Positions 44,069-53,547 of a stretch of DNA of 64,000 nucleotides are shown in pieces. How positions within the stretch are numbered: the first letter of the stretch is position 1; each line of letters starts with the position of its first letter. The position numbers and the translations under genes were made by a program. The notes beneath the pieces were generated by a model. It ran no database searches. It saw only the letters and a list, made by a program, of their open reading frames with translations, and was not told where the DNA came from. Source of the DNA: DATFTF01 sp963825175 (GTDB lineage Bacteria; Acidobacteriota; Thermoanaerobaculia; UBA5066; Gp7-AA6); assembly GCA_963825175.1 (NCBI GenBank), contig CAWGSA010000002.1, positions 186,001 through 250,000 of the forward strand, read 5' to 3'.

Positions 44069-44944
44069 TCAGCGCACGGTCTTCAGGAACTCGTCGAGCA
44101 GCCGGTCGAACTCCTCGGGCTGGTCCATCATCAGCCAATGGCTCGCGTTCGCGATCAAACGCGCCGGAACCCCGGGAACCGAACGATGAACGGCGAGCGG
44201 GTTGTCGAAGAGGAATGAGGAGATCGACAGTTTCGGCCCGGGATAATGGGACAGCGCCTGATCGAAGCGGAACGTGTAGAGGGAGAGCGTCGCCGCCGTG
44301 AAGACCTCGCGGGGCGTCGTGCGCAGGGAGCGCATCACGGCGGCGCGGGTCTCGCCCGTCGATTTCTCCAGGATGGACGCGAACCACGCGTCGGTGAATC
44401 GGGCGTAGGTCTCGGAGGCGAGCCCCTGCCGGAGCTTCTCGATCTGCTCGGGCGGGGTGCCCCGCAGGTCTCCGGCGCAATCGGCGAAGACCAGGCCGGC
44501 CAGCCGCTCGGGGTGGTTCCCGGCGTAGGCCGCCACCACCGCTCCCGCGTAGCTGTGCCCGACCAGAACGAAGCGCCGCAGGTGGAGCGCGTCGGCCACT
44601 GCGGCGACGTCCTGCGCGAAGCCGTCGACCGAGTAGTCGGAGTTCGCCGCAGGAGCGGACCCGCCCATGCCGCGCAGGTCGAAGGCCACAGCCCGGCGGC
44701 TCTTGCGCAAGTGATCGAGCTGGGCGTTCCATTGGCTGCGATTCCCGCCGTTGCCGTGCACGAAGACAATCGCAACCCCGCCGGCGCCGCCGTCGTCGAC
44801 AGCGAGATCGCCCTGCGGGCCGGAGATCGTCACGGAGGGTCGAGCCGACTTCGGCGCGGGAGGCGCCGCCGCGCAGCCGACGACCGCCAGGCTCGCCACG
44901 ATCCCGGCGCCGATCCGGATCGGGGACCCCGGTGCCGCGAACAT
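44069..44944 (-). CDS. Lipoprotein-type alpha/beta hydrolase
   Basis: 291 residues. Lipobox VVGC at about residue 26 predicts a lipid-anchored periplasmic enzyme. VFVHGNGGNRSQW (oxyanion), LVGHSYAGAVVAAY (Ser elbow), and an ASHWLMMDQPEEFDRLLDE histidine near the C-terminus. Substrate unknown. Start at 44944 is supported by the lipobox and a TATGCT box 8 bases upstream. Confidence 0.85.
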   Translation of the reverse strand: MFAAPGSPIRIGAGIVASLAVVGCAAAPPAPKSARPSVTISGPQGDLAVDDGGAGGVAIVFVHGNGGNRSQWNAQLDHLRKSRRAVAFDLRGMGGSAPAANSDYSVDGFAQDVAAVADALHLRRFVLVGHSYAGAVVAAYAGNHPERLAGLVFADCAGDLRGTPPEQIEKLRQGLASETYARFTDAWFASILEKSTGETRAAVMRSLRTTPREVFTAATLSLYTFRFDQALSHYPGPKLSISSFLFDNPLAVHRSVPGVPARLIANASHWLMMDQPEEFDRLLDEFLKTVR

Positions 44945-44952
44945 CGGCCGCG

Positions 44953-44958
44953 AGCATA
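44953..44958 (-). promoter_or_regulatory. -10-like box, leaderless start of the lipoprotein hydrolase
   Basis: TATGCT on the minus strand, 8 bases before the ATG at 44944. Confidence 0.5.
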
Positions 44959-45091
44959 CCGTCCGGCGATTACGTCCCTGTGCGACACAAACTGTCGTCG
45001 GGGGGAGGTCCCCGATTCCCAAAGTGTGTCACCTCCTCCGTTGGGGGGACACGTAAGTCTCAGAACTAAAAGGGTTTTGGCGCTCGTGCGA

Positions 45092-45107
45092 TGGCGTCCC
45101 GATTGCT
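45092..45107 (+). promoter_or_regulatory. Sigma54-like promoter before a small orphan gene
   Basis: TGGCGTC-CCGA-TTGCT: perfect TGGC and TTGCT with exact spacing. Transcription would start near 45118, three bases before the ATG at 45121, so either the mRNA is nearly leaderless or translation starts at the ATG at 45136, which has AGGG upstream. Confidence 0.5.
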
Positions 45108-45120
45108 CTAGAGAGAGAGC

Positions 45121-45330
45121 ATGAGAATCAGGGTCATGCCTCTCGACGGCAACCAGAATCAGGAGCTCGCGGGAGGGCTCTCTCTGGTCGAGGTTCTCGA
45201 GGGAGACAGGGAGTTTCTGGAGGCGCTGACGATGAGACTGGACGAGGTCGTCGGCAAACCGAAGGGCCGCTTCGTCATCTCCTATCTGCCGGGACAGCCC
45301 GGATCCCGCCGCCCGCCCCGGATCCAGTAG
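45121..45330 (+). CDS. Small orphan protein
   Basis: 69 residues, unrecognised. Mixed alpha/beta composition: LSLVEVLEGDREFLEALTMR could form a helix, GRFVISYLPG a strand, then a Pro/Arg tail. Start at 45121 or 45136. The sigma54-like element just upstream and codon usage like the neighbours argue that it is real; it shows no similarity I can see to the orphan pair at 29755 and 54478. Confidence 0.5.
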   Translation: MRIRVMPLDGNQNQELAGGLSLVEVLEGDREFLEALTMRLDEVVGKPKGRFVISYLPGQPGSRRPPRIQ

Positions 45331-45355
45331 CTCATTGAGGCCCGGAGCACCCAAG

Positions 45356-45404
45356 CTTCGGACTTGGAACTTGGACCCTGGACCCTGGACCTCAGACTCT
45401 CGAC
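45356..45404. repeat. Seven-copy degenerate heptad array
   Basis: Units CTTCGGA, CTTGGAA, CTTGGAC, CCTGGAC (x2), CTCAGAC, TCTCGAC in perfect phase, ending two bases from the stop of the AddA-like gene (45407). Confidence 0.85.
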
Positions 45405-45406
45405 TC

Positions 45407-48400
45407 TCACTCCAGCCACACCTCTTCTGCGCGCGGAATGAAGTAGAGACCGGCCTTCGTCTTCCGGCCGGTGAGCTCTTCCCAGTAGCGTCGGTACTGC
45501 GCGACCTGCGGCCGATAAAAATCGACCAGCGGAGTCAAGTCGCCCTCCACAATATCTGACTTGTAATCGACGACAATCCATCCGTCGTCTTCCTCGAAGA
45601 CGAGGTCGATCGCTCCGGTCAGGACGCTCGCGGCGTCGGCGCCGCCCTCGCCCGGGATGGTCAGGGCGAACGGCACCTCCACCAGGCAGCGGCGCGCGGC
45701 CAGGGCCCGGCGCCACAGGTCCGAGGAGCGGACCGACTCGACCAGCCGCACGGCCTCGGCGAGCTCCGAAGGAGAGCGTTCCTCTTCCGCCAGAAGGTTC
45801 GCGCCGCACGCCTGGAGATCGAGCGACGGGTCCTTCATCGAGGCTTCCAGCAGACCGTGGAGCACGCGGCCCCAGGACATGCCCTTGCCGGTCCATTGCC
45901 AGTCGGGTCTCGCCGCGTCCGCATGCGCCACGGTGGTGACCGAAGCGACGCCGTAACCCGGCTCGCGAGCCCGGGCCCGCCGCTCGGCGGCGAGCGCGCG
46001 GAAGGCGGCGAGGTCCCTGACCGGCGGGTCGCCGGCGGACGCGAGCGGCGTCGGCGGCGCCGCGGCAGGCTGCGGAAGCGCCGCGTGCACGGAGCGGTCC
46101 AGCCTGGCCCACGGCCCCGCCGCGCTGCCGTTCTTGTTGCGCTTGATCGAAACGACCAGCAGCTCCTCGGCCCGTGTGGCGGCGACGTAGAGCAGACGGG
46201 CCTCCTCGGCCTCTTCGAAAAGCTCCTCCGTCTCCCGCATCTGCTTCCAACCCGGCGGGAGTGCGATCTCGTCGAAGGCGAAGTCGCCGATTCGCTTGGC
46301 CACTCGGAAGGCGCCGAGGGGCGGCGAGGCCGAGCGGTCGACGAAGACATTGCGCCCCTTGATCGGATGTCCGGTGGGCGCCGCCAGGATCACGACCGGC
46401 GCTTCCAGCCCCTTGGCTCCGTGGATCGTCAGAAGCCGGACGGCTCCGATGCGCCCGGGCTCCAGGCTCATCTGCTCGATCAGGTCCTGCTTTCGCAGAC
46501 CGTCGAGCTCGCGCACGACGCCGCCGTAGTCCATTCCCTCCGCCGAGAACTTCCGCGCCGCGGCCACCGCCTTGGTCAGGTTTCCGGCGCGGCTCTGGCC
46601 GAGAGGCTGCGCCGCGGCGAGCGCAGCGAGGCCCAGACGTTGGACCAGGCGAGCGATCGCCGCCCCGGGCGGGAGGGTTCGGACGAGGTCTTCGCCTTCG
46701 CGGAAGAGCTCGAAGGCCTCGGCCAAACGTGGCTCGGCGGGAGCAGGCAAGGCGGATCGGAAGCGGAAGTGCCCTCCGGCGCGGGCGAATCGGTAGAGAG
46801 AATCGTCGTCCATACCGAAGACGGGACCTCGCAGGGCGGCCACGAGGGCGACGGGGTCGTCGGGATCGGCCAGCGCTCGCAGGATCGGCAGGAGCGCGGA
46901 GAGGTCTTCGGAAGCGCCGAACGCCTTGCCGCCGCCGAGGTCTGTCGCGATGCCGCGCGCCTCCAGCGCCTCCGCGTAGCGCGCCATGGGCTTGCGGCGG
47001 CGGAAGAGAAGAAGGAAATCTTCGGGCCGGCGTTCCCCGCGCGCGACCGAGGCGGCGATGACGTCGGCGATCCGCGCGGAATCGGCCTCCAGGACGGGCT
47101 GCTCGGCGTTGCCTTCGGCCGGCGTCTCGCTGCGGAGCGCCGCGGGGCCCTCGGACCGATCCGGCTTCGAGGGGATCAGGGGGACGTAGTCCGCCTGGAG
47201 CGGCGACGGACCCCCGCCGAAGAATTCCGGACGCGCGAACGTCTGGTTGACCCACGCGCAGACCGCGGGCGTGGACCGGAAGTTCGTGGAGAGGCGCAGG
47301 ACGCGGCCGCAGCTCTCGATCGAACGGCGGACCTCCTGGTAGGTCAGGATATCGGCGCGGCGGAACCGGTAGATCGACTGCTTGGGATCTCCCACGACGA
47401 AGAGCGCGCCCGGAACCGGTTGGAGCCTGCGCCAATCCCGTTCCTCGGGATCGGACCCTGTCAGGTAGAAGAGGATCTCCGCCTGGATCGGATCGGTGTC
47501 CTGGAACTCGTCGACCAGGATCGGGGTGAACCGGTGGAAGAGCGCGGCGCGGACGTCCGCGTGATCGCGCAAGAGATCCCGCGCCTCCACCAGCAGGTCC
47601 TGGAAGTTGGCGCGGCCGTTCTTTCGCCGCCAGCTCCGGAACTCGTCCCGCGCTTCGAGCAGGAGGGGCATGACATCGGGGTGGACGTATTCCGCCCAGC
47701 GGGTGAGGGAAGGCTTCACGACCTCGTCGCGCAGCCGATCGACCTGCTTCCTCCAGCCTCCCGCGCCCTCCCGGATGTTTCCCGACCGCAGGACGCGCAG
47801 GATCTCCACGAAGTCGGCGGCGCGGGACGGATCGAGCAGCTCGGAGAGCCGCCGCGCCCGCCGGACCGCCTCCTGGAAACCGGTCCAGCCTCCCGCGGGC
47901 GGCGCGGATGGGAGCGCGGCGGCGGCCCGCTGCAGGAAATCATCGACCTCGGCTCGGGCGGAGGCAAAATCCGGCTCCGGCGTCCGCGCCGGCGGCGCGA
48001 CGTCGACGTCGGAGTTCTCGCAGACATCCGCGAAGCTCTCGGTCAGGTCGGAGAGGCGCACGTGCAGCTCGATCAACCGGGCCAGGCGCGGGTCGCCCCG
48101 GACGAAGAGCCGTTCGACGAAGCGGTCCCAGGCCTCCTGACGCGCCGTGCCGTTCTCCGGCTCGTCCATTTCGACGAAGCCCGGCTCGATGCCCGCCTCG
48201 ACCGGCCGCTCGCGCAGAAAGCCTCGCGGCGAACGCGTGGATCGTGCCGACGAAACAGAGGTCGATCGAACGCAGAGCCGCGACCAGACTCCCGCGGCGC
48301 CCGGAGTGCGTTTCCTGCCGCAGCGCCTTCTCCAGCGCGCTCTGGAACTTCTGTTTGAGCTGCGCCGCGGCCCGAATCGTGAAGGTCACCGCGCACAGGC

Positions 48401-48581
48401 GGTCGACGGTCGTCTTTCCGGTGGCCACCAGGGCCACCATCCGGTCCACCAGGCTCTGGGTCTTGCCGGTGCCCGCCGCGGCCTCCACGAGGATCGTGGC
48501 GTCGAGATCCTCGCGGATCGCGTCGCGTTCGGCCTGGTCCGCCAGAGGCGCGCTCCGGTCAGGACTTCTTTGCGGCGTCAT
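45407..48581 (-). CDS. addA: AddA/RecB-like helicase-nuclease, split by a one-base frameshift
   Basis: UvrD-type helicase with a C-terminal RecB nuclease, about 1,055 residues if the frame is restored. The N-terminal part (48581-48222) has Walker A VEAAAGTGKTQSLVDRM and VGTIHAFAARL; the remainder starts with REROPV-like RERPVEAG (see below) and has VDEFQDTDPIQAEILF (motif II), VVGDPKQSIYRFRRAD (III), VRLLTIHGAKGLEAPVVIL (V), LLYVAATRAEELLVV (VI), and the nuclease GAIDLVFEEDDGWIVVDYKS with QVAQYRRYWEEL. An extra T near 48217-48221 (GAGGCTTTCTGCG) shifts frame between AARL and LRERPVEAGIEPGF. Could be a sequencing error, a real null mutation or slippage. It overlaps the AddB-like gene by 23 bp. 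Confidence 0.85.
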
Positions 48582-51500
48582 GGAGTCGAAAGAACGACTG
48601 GAGAACCGGGTCGCTGGTCGCGGCAAGCTTGGCCGCCGAGCGCTGGCCGGCGCGGACCGCCCCGCCGCACACCGCTTCGAAGTCGCAGTACCTGCAGTCG
48701 TCCTCGGTCATGGCGTGCGGGAAGAATCCCGCCGCGACGAGATCGAACAGAGTGGCGAGCGTCCGGCTGGTCTCGGCGCGATCGAGCGGCACGTCCATCC
48801 TCTGCCCCTCCCCGCGCCGTCCGGGGAAGAAGAACCCCGATCGGGAGACGCGCCCGGGGCGGCCCGCGGTCGTGAGGAGGGCTTCGAACGCCAGGGCGTA
48901 CAGCGCCGGCTGGATTTGCCGGCCGCCCCTCAGGCCCACTCCCTCACGAATCTGGCCGGTGCCTCCGGTCTTGTAGTCCCACACGTGGAACGTTCCGTCG
49001 GGAGCCTCGTCCACGCGGTCGATCGAGCCCCGCAATCGGAAGGAGCGGCCGCCGCCGGCGTCCAGAGCGACGGGCTCGGCGCTGGCGATCTCGCACCGGC
49101 TGCGGGACATTTCGCGGGGCCTCCCGAAGGGCACCTCGTAGTAGCGCGGGGTGACATCGCGGCAGTGCTCCTCTTCCAGGCGGAGGAACGTGCGACAGGC
49201 GAAGTGGACGTTGGTCCGGGTCTGCGCGAGCGCCAGGTCGCTTCTCGGCGGGAGGCGCTCCTTCCACGCCTCCATCTTGGCGTCGGCCAGGGCCAGGAGG
49301 CGGTCCCGATGCGCGGCCCTCGGTTTCTCGCCCGCGTCGGTGAGGCCCTCGAGGAATTCCTTGAAGACGTCGTGAAGGAGGGATCCCTCGTCCATCGGAG
49401 CGAGCCAGCGCGTCCGGTCCGTCTCGCGGTCGCGGAGAGGCTCGACCGCGAGGACGTGGCGCAGGAAGTAGGCATAGGGGCAACGGGCCAGCTGCTCGAC
49501 GCGCGACGGGGAGAACGGCTCTCCCCCCGAGCGCGGATCGAGCTCCGGCGAGGGCGAGGACAACCGTCCGTCCCAGGCGGTGAAGGCCTCGCTGTCGCGC
49601 CCTTCTTCCGCGCGGAAACCGCGCTCGAGCCAGGGATAGACGGCGCGCACGAGGGGCGCCCCCGCTCCGACGGTCTGGCCGGCCCGCGTCAACCGCGCCA
49701 GCCACCATTCCGTCTCGTCCAGGGCCGTCTCCGGTTCGGGCACGAAGCCGGCCGGACGCGGCAGCGCAGCCGCGAGGTCCGCGAAGTCCGCTTCCGGGCG
49801 GCCTGCGCCTTCGCGGTACGCGTCGAGGAGAAACGGCGACGGCGCGGGCTCGCCGGCCTGCGAGAGATTACGCAGGTCGAAGCTCGAGTAGCTCGCGGTG
49901 AGCGCTCCGGAGAGACGCGCGACGCAGGCCTGAAGCGCCCGCGCCGTCTCGTGCGGCTGGTCGCGGCCGAGCGCGAGGGACACTTCGGGGAAGGCGTCGT
50001 TGATCCGGCGGCGTTCCTCGTCGAGGAGCACGGGGTCTTCGAGATCCCGCCCCGGCGCCCGCGCTTCGTCGAGTCCGACGAGAAACGTGTGGGGCCGCCC
50101 GGAGAAACCGCCGGAGCGAAAGTGCGCGACGTGGATCCGGCCCGCCCGCGGCCGGTCCGAGGCGATGGCCAGGCGGGAGACCGCGTCGCGGAGCCGCTCA
50201 CAGCCGCCGGCCACGTCCAGCCGAAGCGGGGCGAGCTCTTCGAACTCCGCGAAGAGCGCCTCCAGGGCCGTGCGCGCGGTGGCGTCGAGCTCGTCGGCGA
50301 CGCGGCCGAACTCGGAGACGAATCGGCGAGCGCCCGCGGCGAGCGCCCGCAGGTCCCCGTCCTCGGCCGGAGCGAGCTCGAGGGCGCGCTCCACGAAGGC
50401 GCGGGCGCTTCGGGCCGCCAGGAGACGGCGCGCCCGCGCGCTGCGCCGCGATTGGGTCTGGGCGTCGCTCTCGTCGCGGCCTTCGCGCGTCGGAGCCGGG
50501 GGCCGCTCGAGCTCGGAAATCAGCCGGTCCAGGCAGCGGCGATGCCGCTCCCGCCCCCAGCCCACCTCGGCGTCCCGCAGAGCCCGCGCCGCCGCCCGGG
50601 GTCCTGCGCTCTCGCCGCCGCCCGCGGAGGCGGCAACGCCGACCGTCTCCGACGCCAGCACGCGGCGCAAGGCCTCGGCATCGAATCCCGCGGAGATCCA
50701 GTCGAGGAAAGCGAGAGCAGCCTGCCCGGGCCGCGTGTAGGTCGCGGCGATGCCTTCGGCGAACGTGCAGGCGACGTCCTGCTCGCGCGAGAGCTCCCAC
50801 ACCAGCGAGGGATACACGGCCGGATCGGTGTGCAGGATCTCGACCTGGTCGAACGGAATCCCGCCCGCAAGGATGCGGCGGAACACCTCGCGGATCTCGT
50901 TTTCCTCGCCGGTGGCACGGAAGAACCGGGCCGCGCGGGCGATGCGCGGCCACGTCTCCGGAGCGTCGCCCTCGATCTCGAGCAGGCGCCCCGCAGCGAG
51001 CGCACGCAGGAACCGCCGTTCCAGGGACGAGAGCTCCACTCCGGTGAGAAGCAGGTGAACCGGCGGCTCGGGCCGGCGCGGCGAGGACGCCAGGGCCGCC
51101 GTGGCCCGCCGCAGGACTTCGATGCCGTCGGCGAAGCGTCCGGTCTCGAGGGCCGCGACGTAACGGCGGAGGATCTCGGACAACTCCCGGTGTTTGCGCC
51201 GGTCGGCGAAGGCGCGCGCGGGCAGAGAGTCCGCGGTCAGCCCCGCGCCCCGCAGCTCGTCCAGCGTGGCGTGGACGGCGCGGTGAAGGCCCGGGCGGTC
51301 GGCCAGAGCGCCAAAGTACGAGTCCGCGTCGAGCGTTTCGACGCACGCCTGCTCCACCAGAGCCAGGGCCTGGGCCCGGGAGAGGATGCGCCGACCCTCT
51401 CGGGTCAGGCCAGGTCCGGCGACTTCGCAAGCCAGGGTCCGCACGGTTTCCACGCGCAGGTTGATCCAGGGGTGGCCCTCGCGGGCCAGGCGCTCGGAAA

Positions 51501-51678
51501 GCGTGTAGCCGATGGCCAGGGACGGCGCCACCAGGACCTTCTCTTCGAGGGGACGCTCGCGGCAGACGGCGGCAAGCTGCGGGATCAGGCGGGAGGGCCC
51601 GGGTTCGGGCTCGTCGACCCGAGGCTTGGGAGGCGGCTCGGGCTCGGCGTCGAAGGGAAGCGCGGGTTGGAAGGGCAC
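48559..51678 (-). CDS. addB: AddB-like PD-(D/E)XK nuclease with Fe-S cysteines
   Basis: 1,039 residues. Inactivated-helicase-like body, then a PD-(D/E)XK domain (RLRGSIDRVDEAPDGTFHVW with DYKTGG). Cysteines typical of the AddB iron-sulfur staple: one in QLARCPYAYFLRHVL near residue 735, and CRYCDFEAVC at the end. With AddA it would process double-strand breaks for RecA loading. GTG start at 51678 has a GATACT box 8 bases upstream and no ribosome site. Encoded upstream of addA, as in other genomes. Confidence 0.88.
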   Translation of the reverse strand: MPFQPALPFDAEPEPPPKPRVDEPEPGPSRLIPQLAAVCRERPLEEKVLVAPSLAIGYTLSERLAREGHPWINLRVETVRTLACEVAGPGLTREGRRILSRAQALALVEQACVETLDADSYFGALADRPGLHRAVHATLDELRGAGLTADSLPARAFADRRKHRELSEILRRYVAALETGRFADGIEVLRRATAALASSPRRPEPPVHLLLTGVELSSLERRFLRALAAGRLLEIEGDAPETWPRIARAARFFRATGEENEIREVFRRILAGGIPFDQVEILHTDPAVYPSLVWELSREQDVACTFAEGIAATYTRPGQAALAFLDWISAGFDAEALRRVLASETVGVAASAGGGESAGPRAAARALRDAEVGWGRERHRRCLDRLISELERPPAPTREGRDESDAQTQSRRSARARRLLAARSARAFVERALELAPAEDGDLRALAAGARRFVSEFGRVADELDATARTALEALFAEFEELAPLRLDVAGGCERLRDAVSRLAIASDRPRAGRIHVAHFRSGGFSGRPHTFLVGLDEARAPGRDLEDPVLLDEERRRINDAFPEVSLALGRDQPHETARALQACVARLSGALTASYSSFDLRNLSQAGEPAPSPFLLDAYREGAGRPEADFADLAAALPRPAGFVPEPETALDETEWWLARLTRAGQTVGAGAPLVRAVYPWLERGFRAEEGRDSEAFTAWDGRLSSPSPELDPRSGGEPFSPSRVEQLARCPYAYFLRHVLAVEPLRDRETDRTRWLAPMDEGSLLHDVFKEFLEGLTDAGEKPRAAHRDRLLALADAKMEAWKERLPPRSDLALAQTRTNVHFACRTFLRLEEEHCRDVTPRYYEVPFGRPREMSRSRCEIASAEPVALDAGGGRSFRLRGSIDRVDEAPDGTFHVWDYKTGGTGQIREGVGLRGGRQIQPALYALAFEALLTTAGRPGRVSRSGFFFPGRRGEGQRMDVPLDRAETSRTLATLFDLVAAGFFPHAMTEDDCRYCDFEAVCGGAVRAGQRSAAKLAATSDPVLQSFFRLHDAAKKS

Positions 51679-51686
51679 GAAGAAAA

Positions 51687-51692
51687 AGTATC
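51687..51692 (-). promoter_or_regulatory. -10-like box, leaderless start of the addB-like gene
   Basis: GATACT on the minus strand, 8 bases before the GTG at 51678; the intervening bases are pyrimidine-rich and contain no ribosome site. Confidence 0.5.
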
Positions 51693-51700
51693 AGCTCTGG

Positions 51701-51763
51701 TCGGACTTCGGACTTCGGACTTGGAACTTCGAACTTGGAACTTCGAACTTAGAACTCAGAACT
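51701..51763. repeat. Nine-copy degenerate heptad array
   Basis: Units TCGGACT (x3), TGGAACT, TCGAACT, TGGAACT, TCGAACT, TAGAACT, CAGAACT in exact phase. Starts within 10 bases of the stop of the peptidase gene (51772). Adjacent copies are not always most alike (alternating TCG/TGG). Confidence 0.9.
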
Positions 51764-51771
51764 TCGGTCCG

Positions 51772-53484
51772 TCACTTCACCCCTTCGGCGAACGGCACCT
51801 GCGGATCGATGTCCACGGGAATGTCCCTCGCTTTTTCCAGGGAGGTGGAGAGTTCCGCCGGCATCACATCGTACTTGTGGAACCAGGCTTCCGCCCGGGA
51901 CCGATCGCCCGTGGCTTCCTGCTCCAACAGCTCCTTGGCCAGCCGGGCCATCGTTTCGGGCATCCGCGAGAAGTCGATCGCATAGCGCCCGCTGGCCGGA
52001 TCGCGCGCAAGCGCCCCCTGCTCGAGGAGGTAGTTGAACTCCATCATTTCGGCGCGGCCGTGCGCCTCGCCCACCCCGAACCGCACCGTTCGGAAGATGC
52101 CCGCCACGTAGGAGGCGTAGTACTCCTCGAGGCGTTCCTTCGGAAGAGCGCCGTGATCGACGAGCCAAGCCAGCCCGAACATCCCGGTCGCGTCGGCCTT
52201 GGCCTCCTCCAGCCCGGAGAAGGTCGGCCCGATGGCTTCCCGAATGTCGACCGGCTCTCCCGATTGCCGGGCAAAGGCCGGCCCCAGGCCGTGACAGATC
52301 TCGTGCATCAGGGTCCCGACCAGATACCCTTGCGCCGACGCCTTGGCCGCCTGGTCTTCGCGCATCACCCGCCGGGCGACCGGCAGGATGACTTCCTGCA
52401 CGCGGGCGTCCATGAAGTTCTTGAAGAAGATCCGCTTGCTCCCGACCGCCTGATGGATCCTTGGATCGTTGGGCAGGTTGTCGGCGACGGCCTGGTATCC
52501 GTGACGCAGGTCTCCGGCGCGAAACGGCGTGTCCATGACTTCCATCGGCGCGGCATGCCCGTGCTTGGACGGGCGATCCTCCGGCGCGAGCGGGAGAGCA
52601 TCCTGGATATCCGGCACATATTTTTGAAAGACGGCGAGCTTGGCGCTCTCTTCCTCGTTGCGCACGAGAACCGCGGCGCCGTAGGAGGTCTTCACGCCGA
52701 GCAGGTCGTCCAGGTACGTCTCGTACGGAGCGAAGATCAGGTCGAACTTCGGGTTCTCGAGCTTCACCCAGGCGACGTCGCTTTCGTAGTAGTCGTCGTC
52801 GAGCAGGGCCTTGGCCCTCAAGCGAAGAAAATTCGCGAAGGCCGGGTCATCGGACAGGGCCGCCGCGTCCCGGAGCTTGCGGGACGCCGGCTCGAGCCAC
52901 TGACGGAAGGCGACGTGGTAGGGGATCGTCTCGAGCAGACGTCCCTTGCGGCGGACCACGGTGCGCTCGTCGTAGATGGCTTTGCGCTGCGAGGGATGGG
53001 CGTGCACGTAGGCGTCCATCTCCGGCCTCTTCATCCCGTCGGGATAGAGCGCTCGCCCCGGCGGCATCGGCTGCGTTCCGAGAAACGGCCGGTTCTCGTC
53101 GAGCAGGTCGTAGCGGCCGCCGTGGATCCAGAGCAGGCGAGCGACCTGGCGATCCTTTTCGTCTCGGGATTTGAAGGCGGAGTTGTAAAGCGCGATGTCC
53201 TGGGGATCGCTCTGCCGCCAGTACAGGTTCTCCAGATCCCGGCACGCGTCGATGAGCTTCTCCAGCAACTGGCGCTCCCGGGCCGTGAGCGTTTCGGACT
53301 CGAACGGCATCGGCACCGGCTTCCACTTGGCCAGCCGCTCCGCGATGTCCGCGGCGGCCTGTGGCGGCGGCGTCCCCCGGGTCGAGGACTTCCTGGGCGG
53401 TCGTGAACCGAGCGCGGCGAGCGCGAGCGGAAGCAGGGCCAGAAGGCCGGCGCTGGCGACGCGAAGAGTCAGCGGAGATTTCAT
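51772..53484 (-). CDS. Exported M49-like (dipeptidyl-peptidase III-type) zinc peptidase
   Basis: 570 residues with a signal peptide (LRVASAGLLALLPLALAAL). Zinc site GTLMHEICHGLGP near residue 395 plus second ligand FSGLEEAKADATGMFGLAWL about 30 residues later, as in the DPP III family. The motif is HExxH rather than the HExxxH of classical DPP III; nudix-linked DPP3-like proteins show the same. Start at 53484 (MKSPLTL) rather than 53493, because the first ATG overlaps the TAAGAT box. Confidence 0.8.
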   Translation of the reverse strand: MKSPLTLRVASAGLLALLPLALAALGSRPPRKSSTRGTPPPQAAADIAERLAKWKPVPMPFESETLTARERQLLEKLIDACRDLENLYWRQSDPQDIALYNSAFKSRDEKDRQVARLLWIHGGRYDLLDENRPFLGTQPMPPGRALYPDGMKRPEMDAYVHAHPSQRKAIYDERTVVRRKGRLLETIPYHVAFRQWLEPASRKLRDAAALSDDPAFANFLRLRAKALLDDDYYESDVAWVKLENPKFDLIFAPYETYLDDLLGVKTSYGAAVLVRNEEESAKLAVFQKYVPDIQDALPLAPEDRPSKHGHAAPMEVMDTPFRAGDLRHGYQAVADNLPNDPRIHQAVGSKRIFFKNFMDARVQEVILPVARRVMREDQAAKASAQGYLVGTLMHEICHGLGPAFARQSGEPVDIREAIGPTFSGLEEAKADATGMFGLAWLVDHGALPKERLEEYYASYVAGIFRTVRFGVGEAHGRAEMMEFNYLLEQGALARDPASGRYAIDFSRMPETMARLAKELLEQEATGDRSRAEAWFHKYDVMPAELSTSLEKARDIPVDIDPQVPFAEGVK

Positions 53485-53491
53485 GGCCGGC

Positions 53492-53497
53492 ATCTTA
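53492..53497 (-). promoter_or_regulatory. -10-like box, leaderless start of the peptidase
   Basis: TAAGAT on the minus strand, 7 bases before the ATG at 53484. A matching box for the divergent DUF1206 gene lies 37 bases away. Confidence 0.55.
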
Positions 53498-53533
53498 CCG
53501 TCCGCCCCGGCCGCGCGAGAATCTCGCCTGCCT

Positions 53534-53539
53534 TAAGAT
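53534..53539 (+). promoter_or_regulatory. -10-like box, leaderless start of the DUF1206 gene
   Basis: TAAGAT, 8 bases before the ATG at 53548. Confidence 0.55.
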
Positions 53540-53547
53540 CTGCGCCC

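Noticed and set aside
45078..45093. Second sigma54-like element TGGCGCTCGTGCGA just upstream of the one at 45092
   Set aside because: The -12 half is not TTGC at the required spacing; the adjacent element at 45092 fits far better.
47908..53406. Very long open frame (over 1,800 codons) on the plus strand
   Set aside because: It lies opposite the AddAB and peptidase genes, which have clear motifs. High GC leaves antisense frames open; its composition is Arg/Gly/Glu-rich without motifs.
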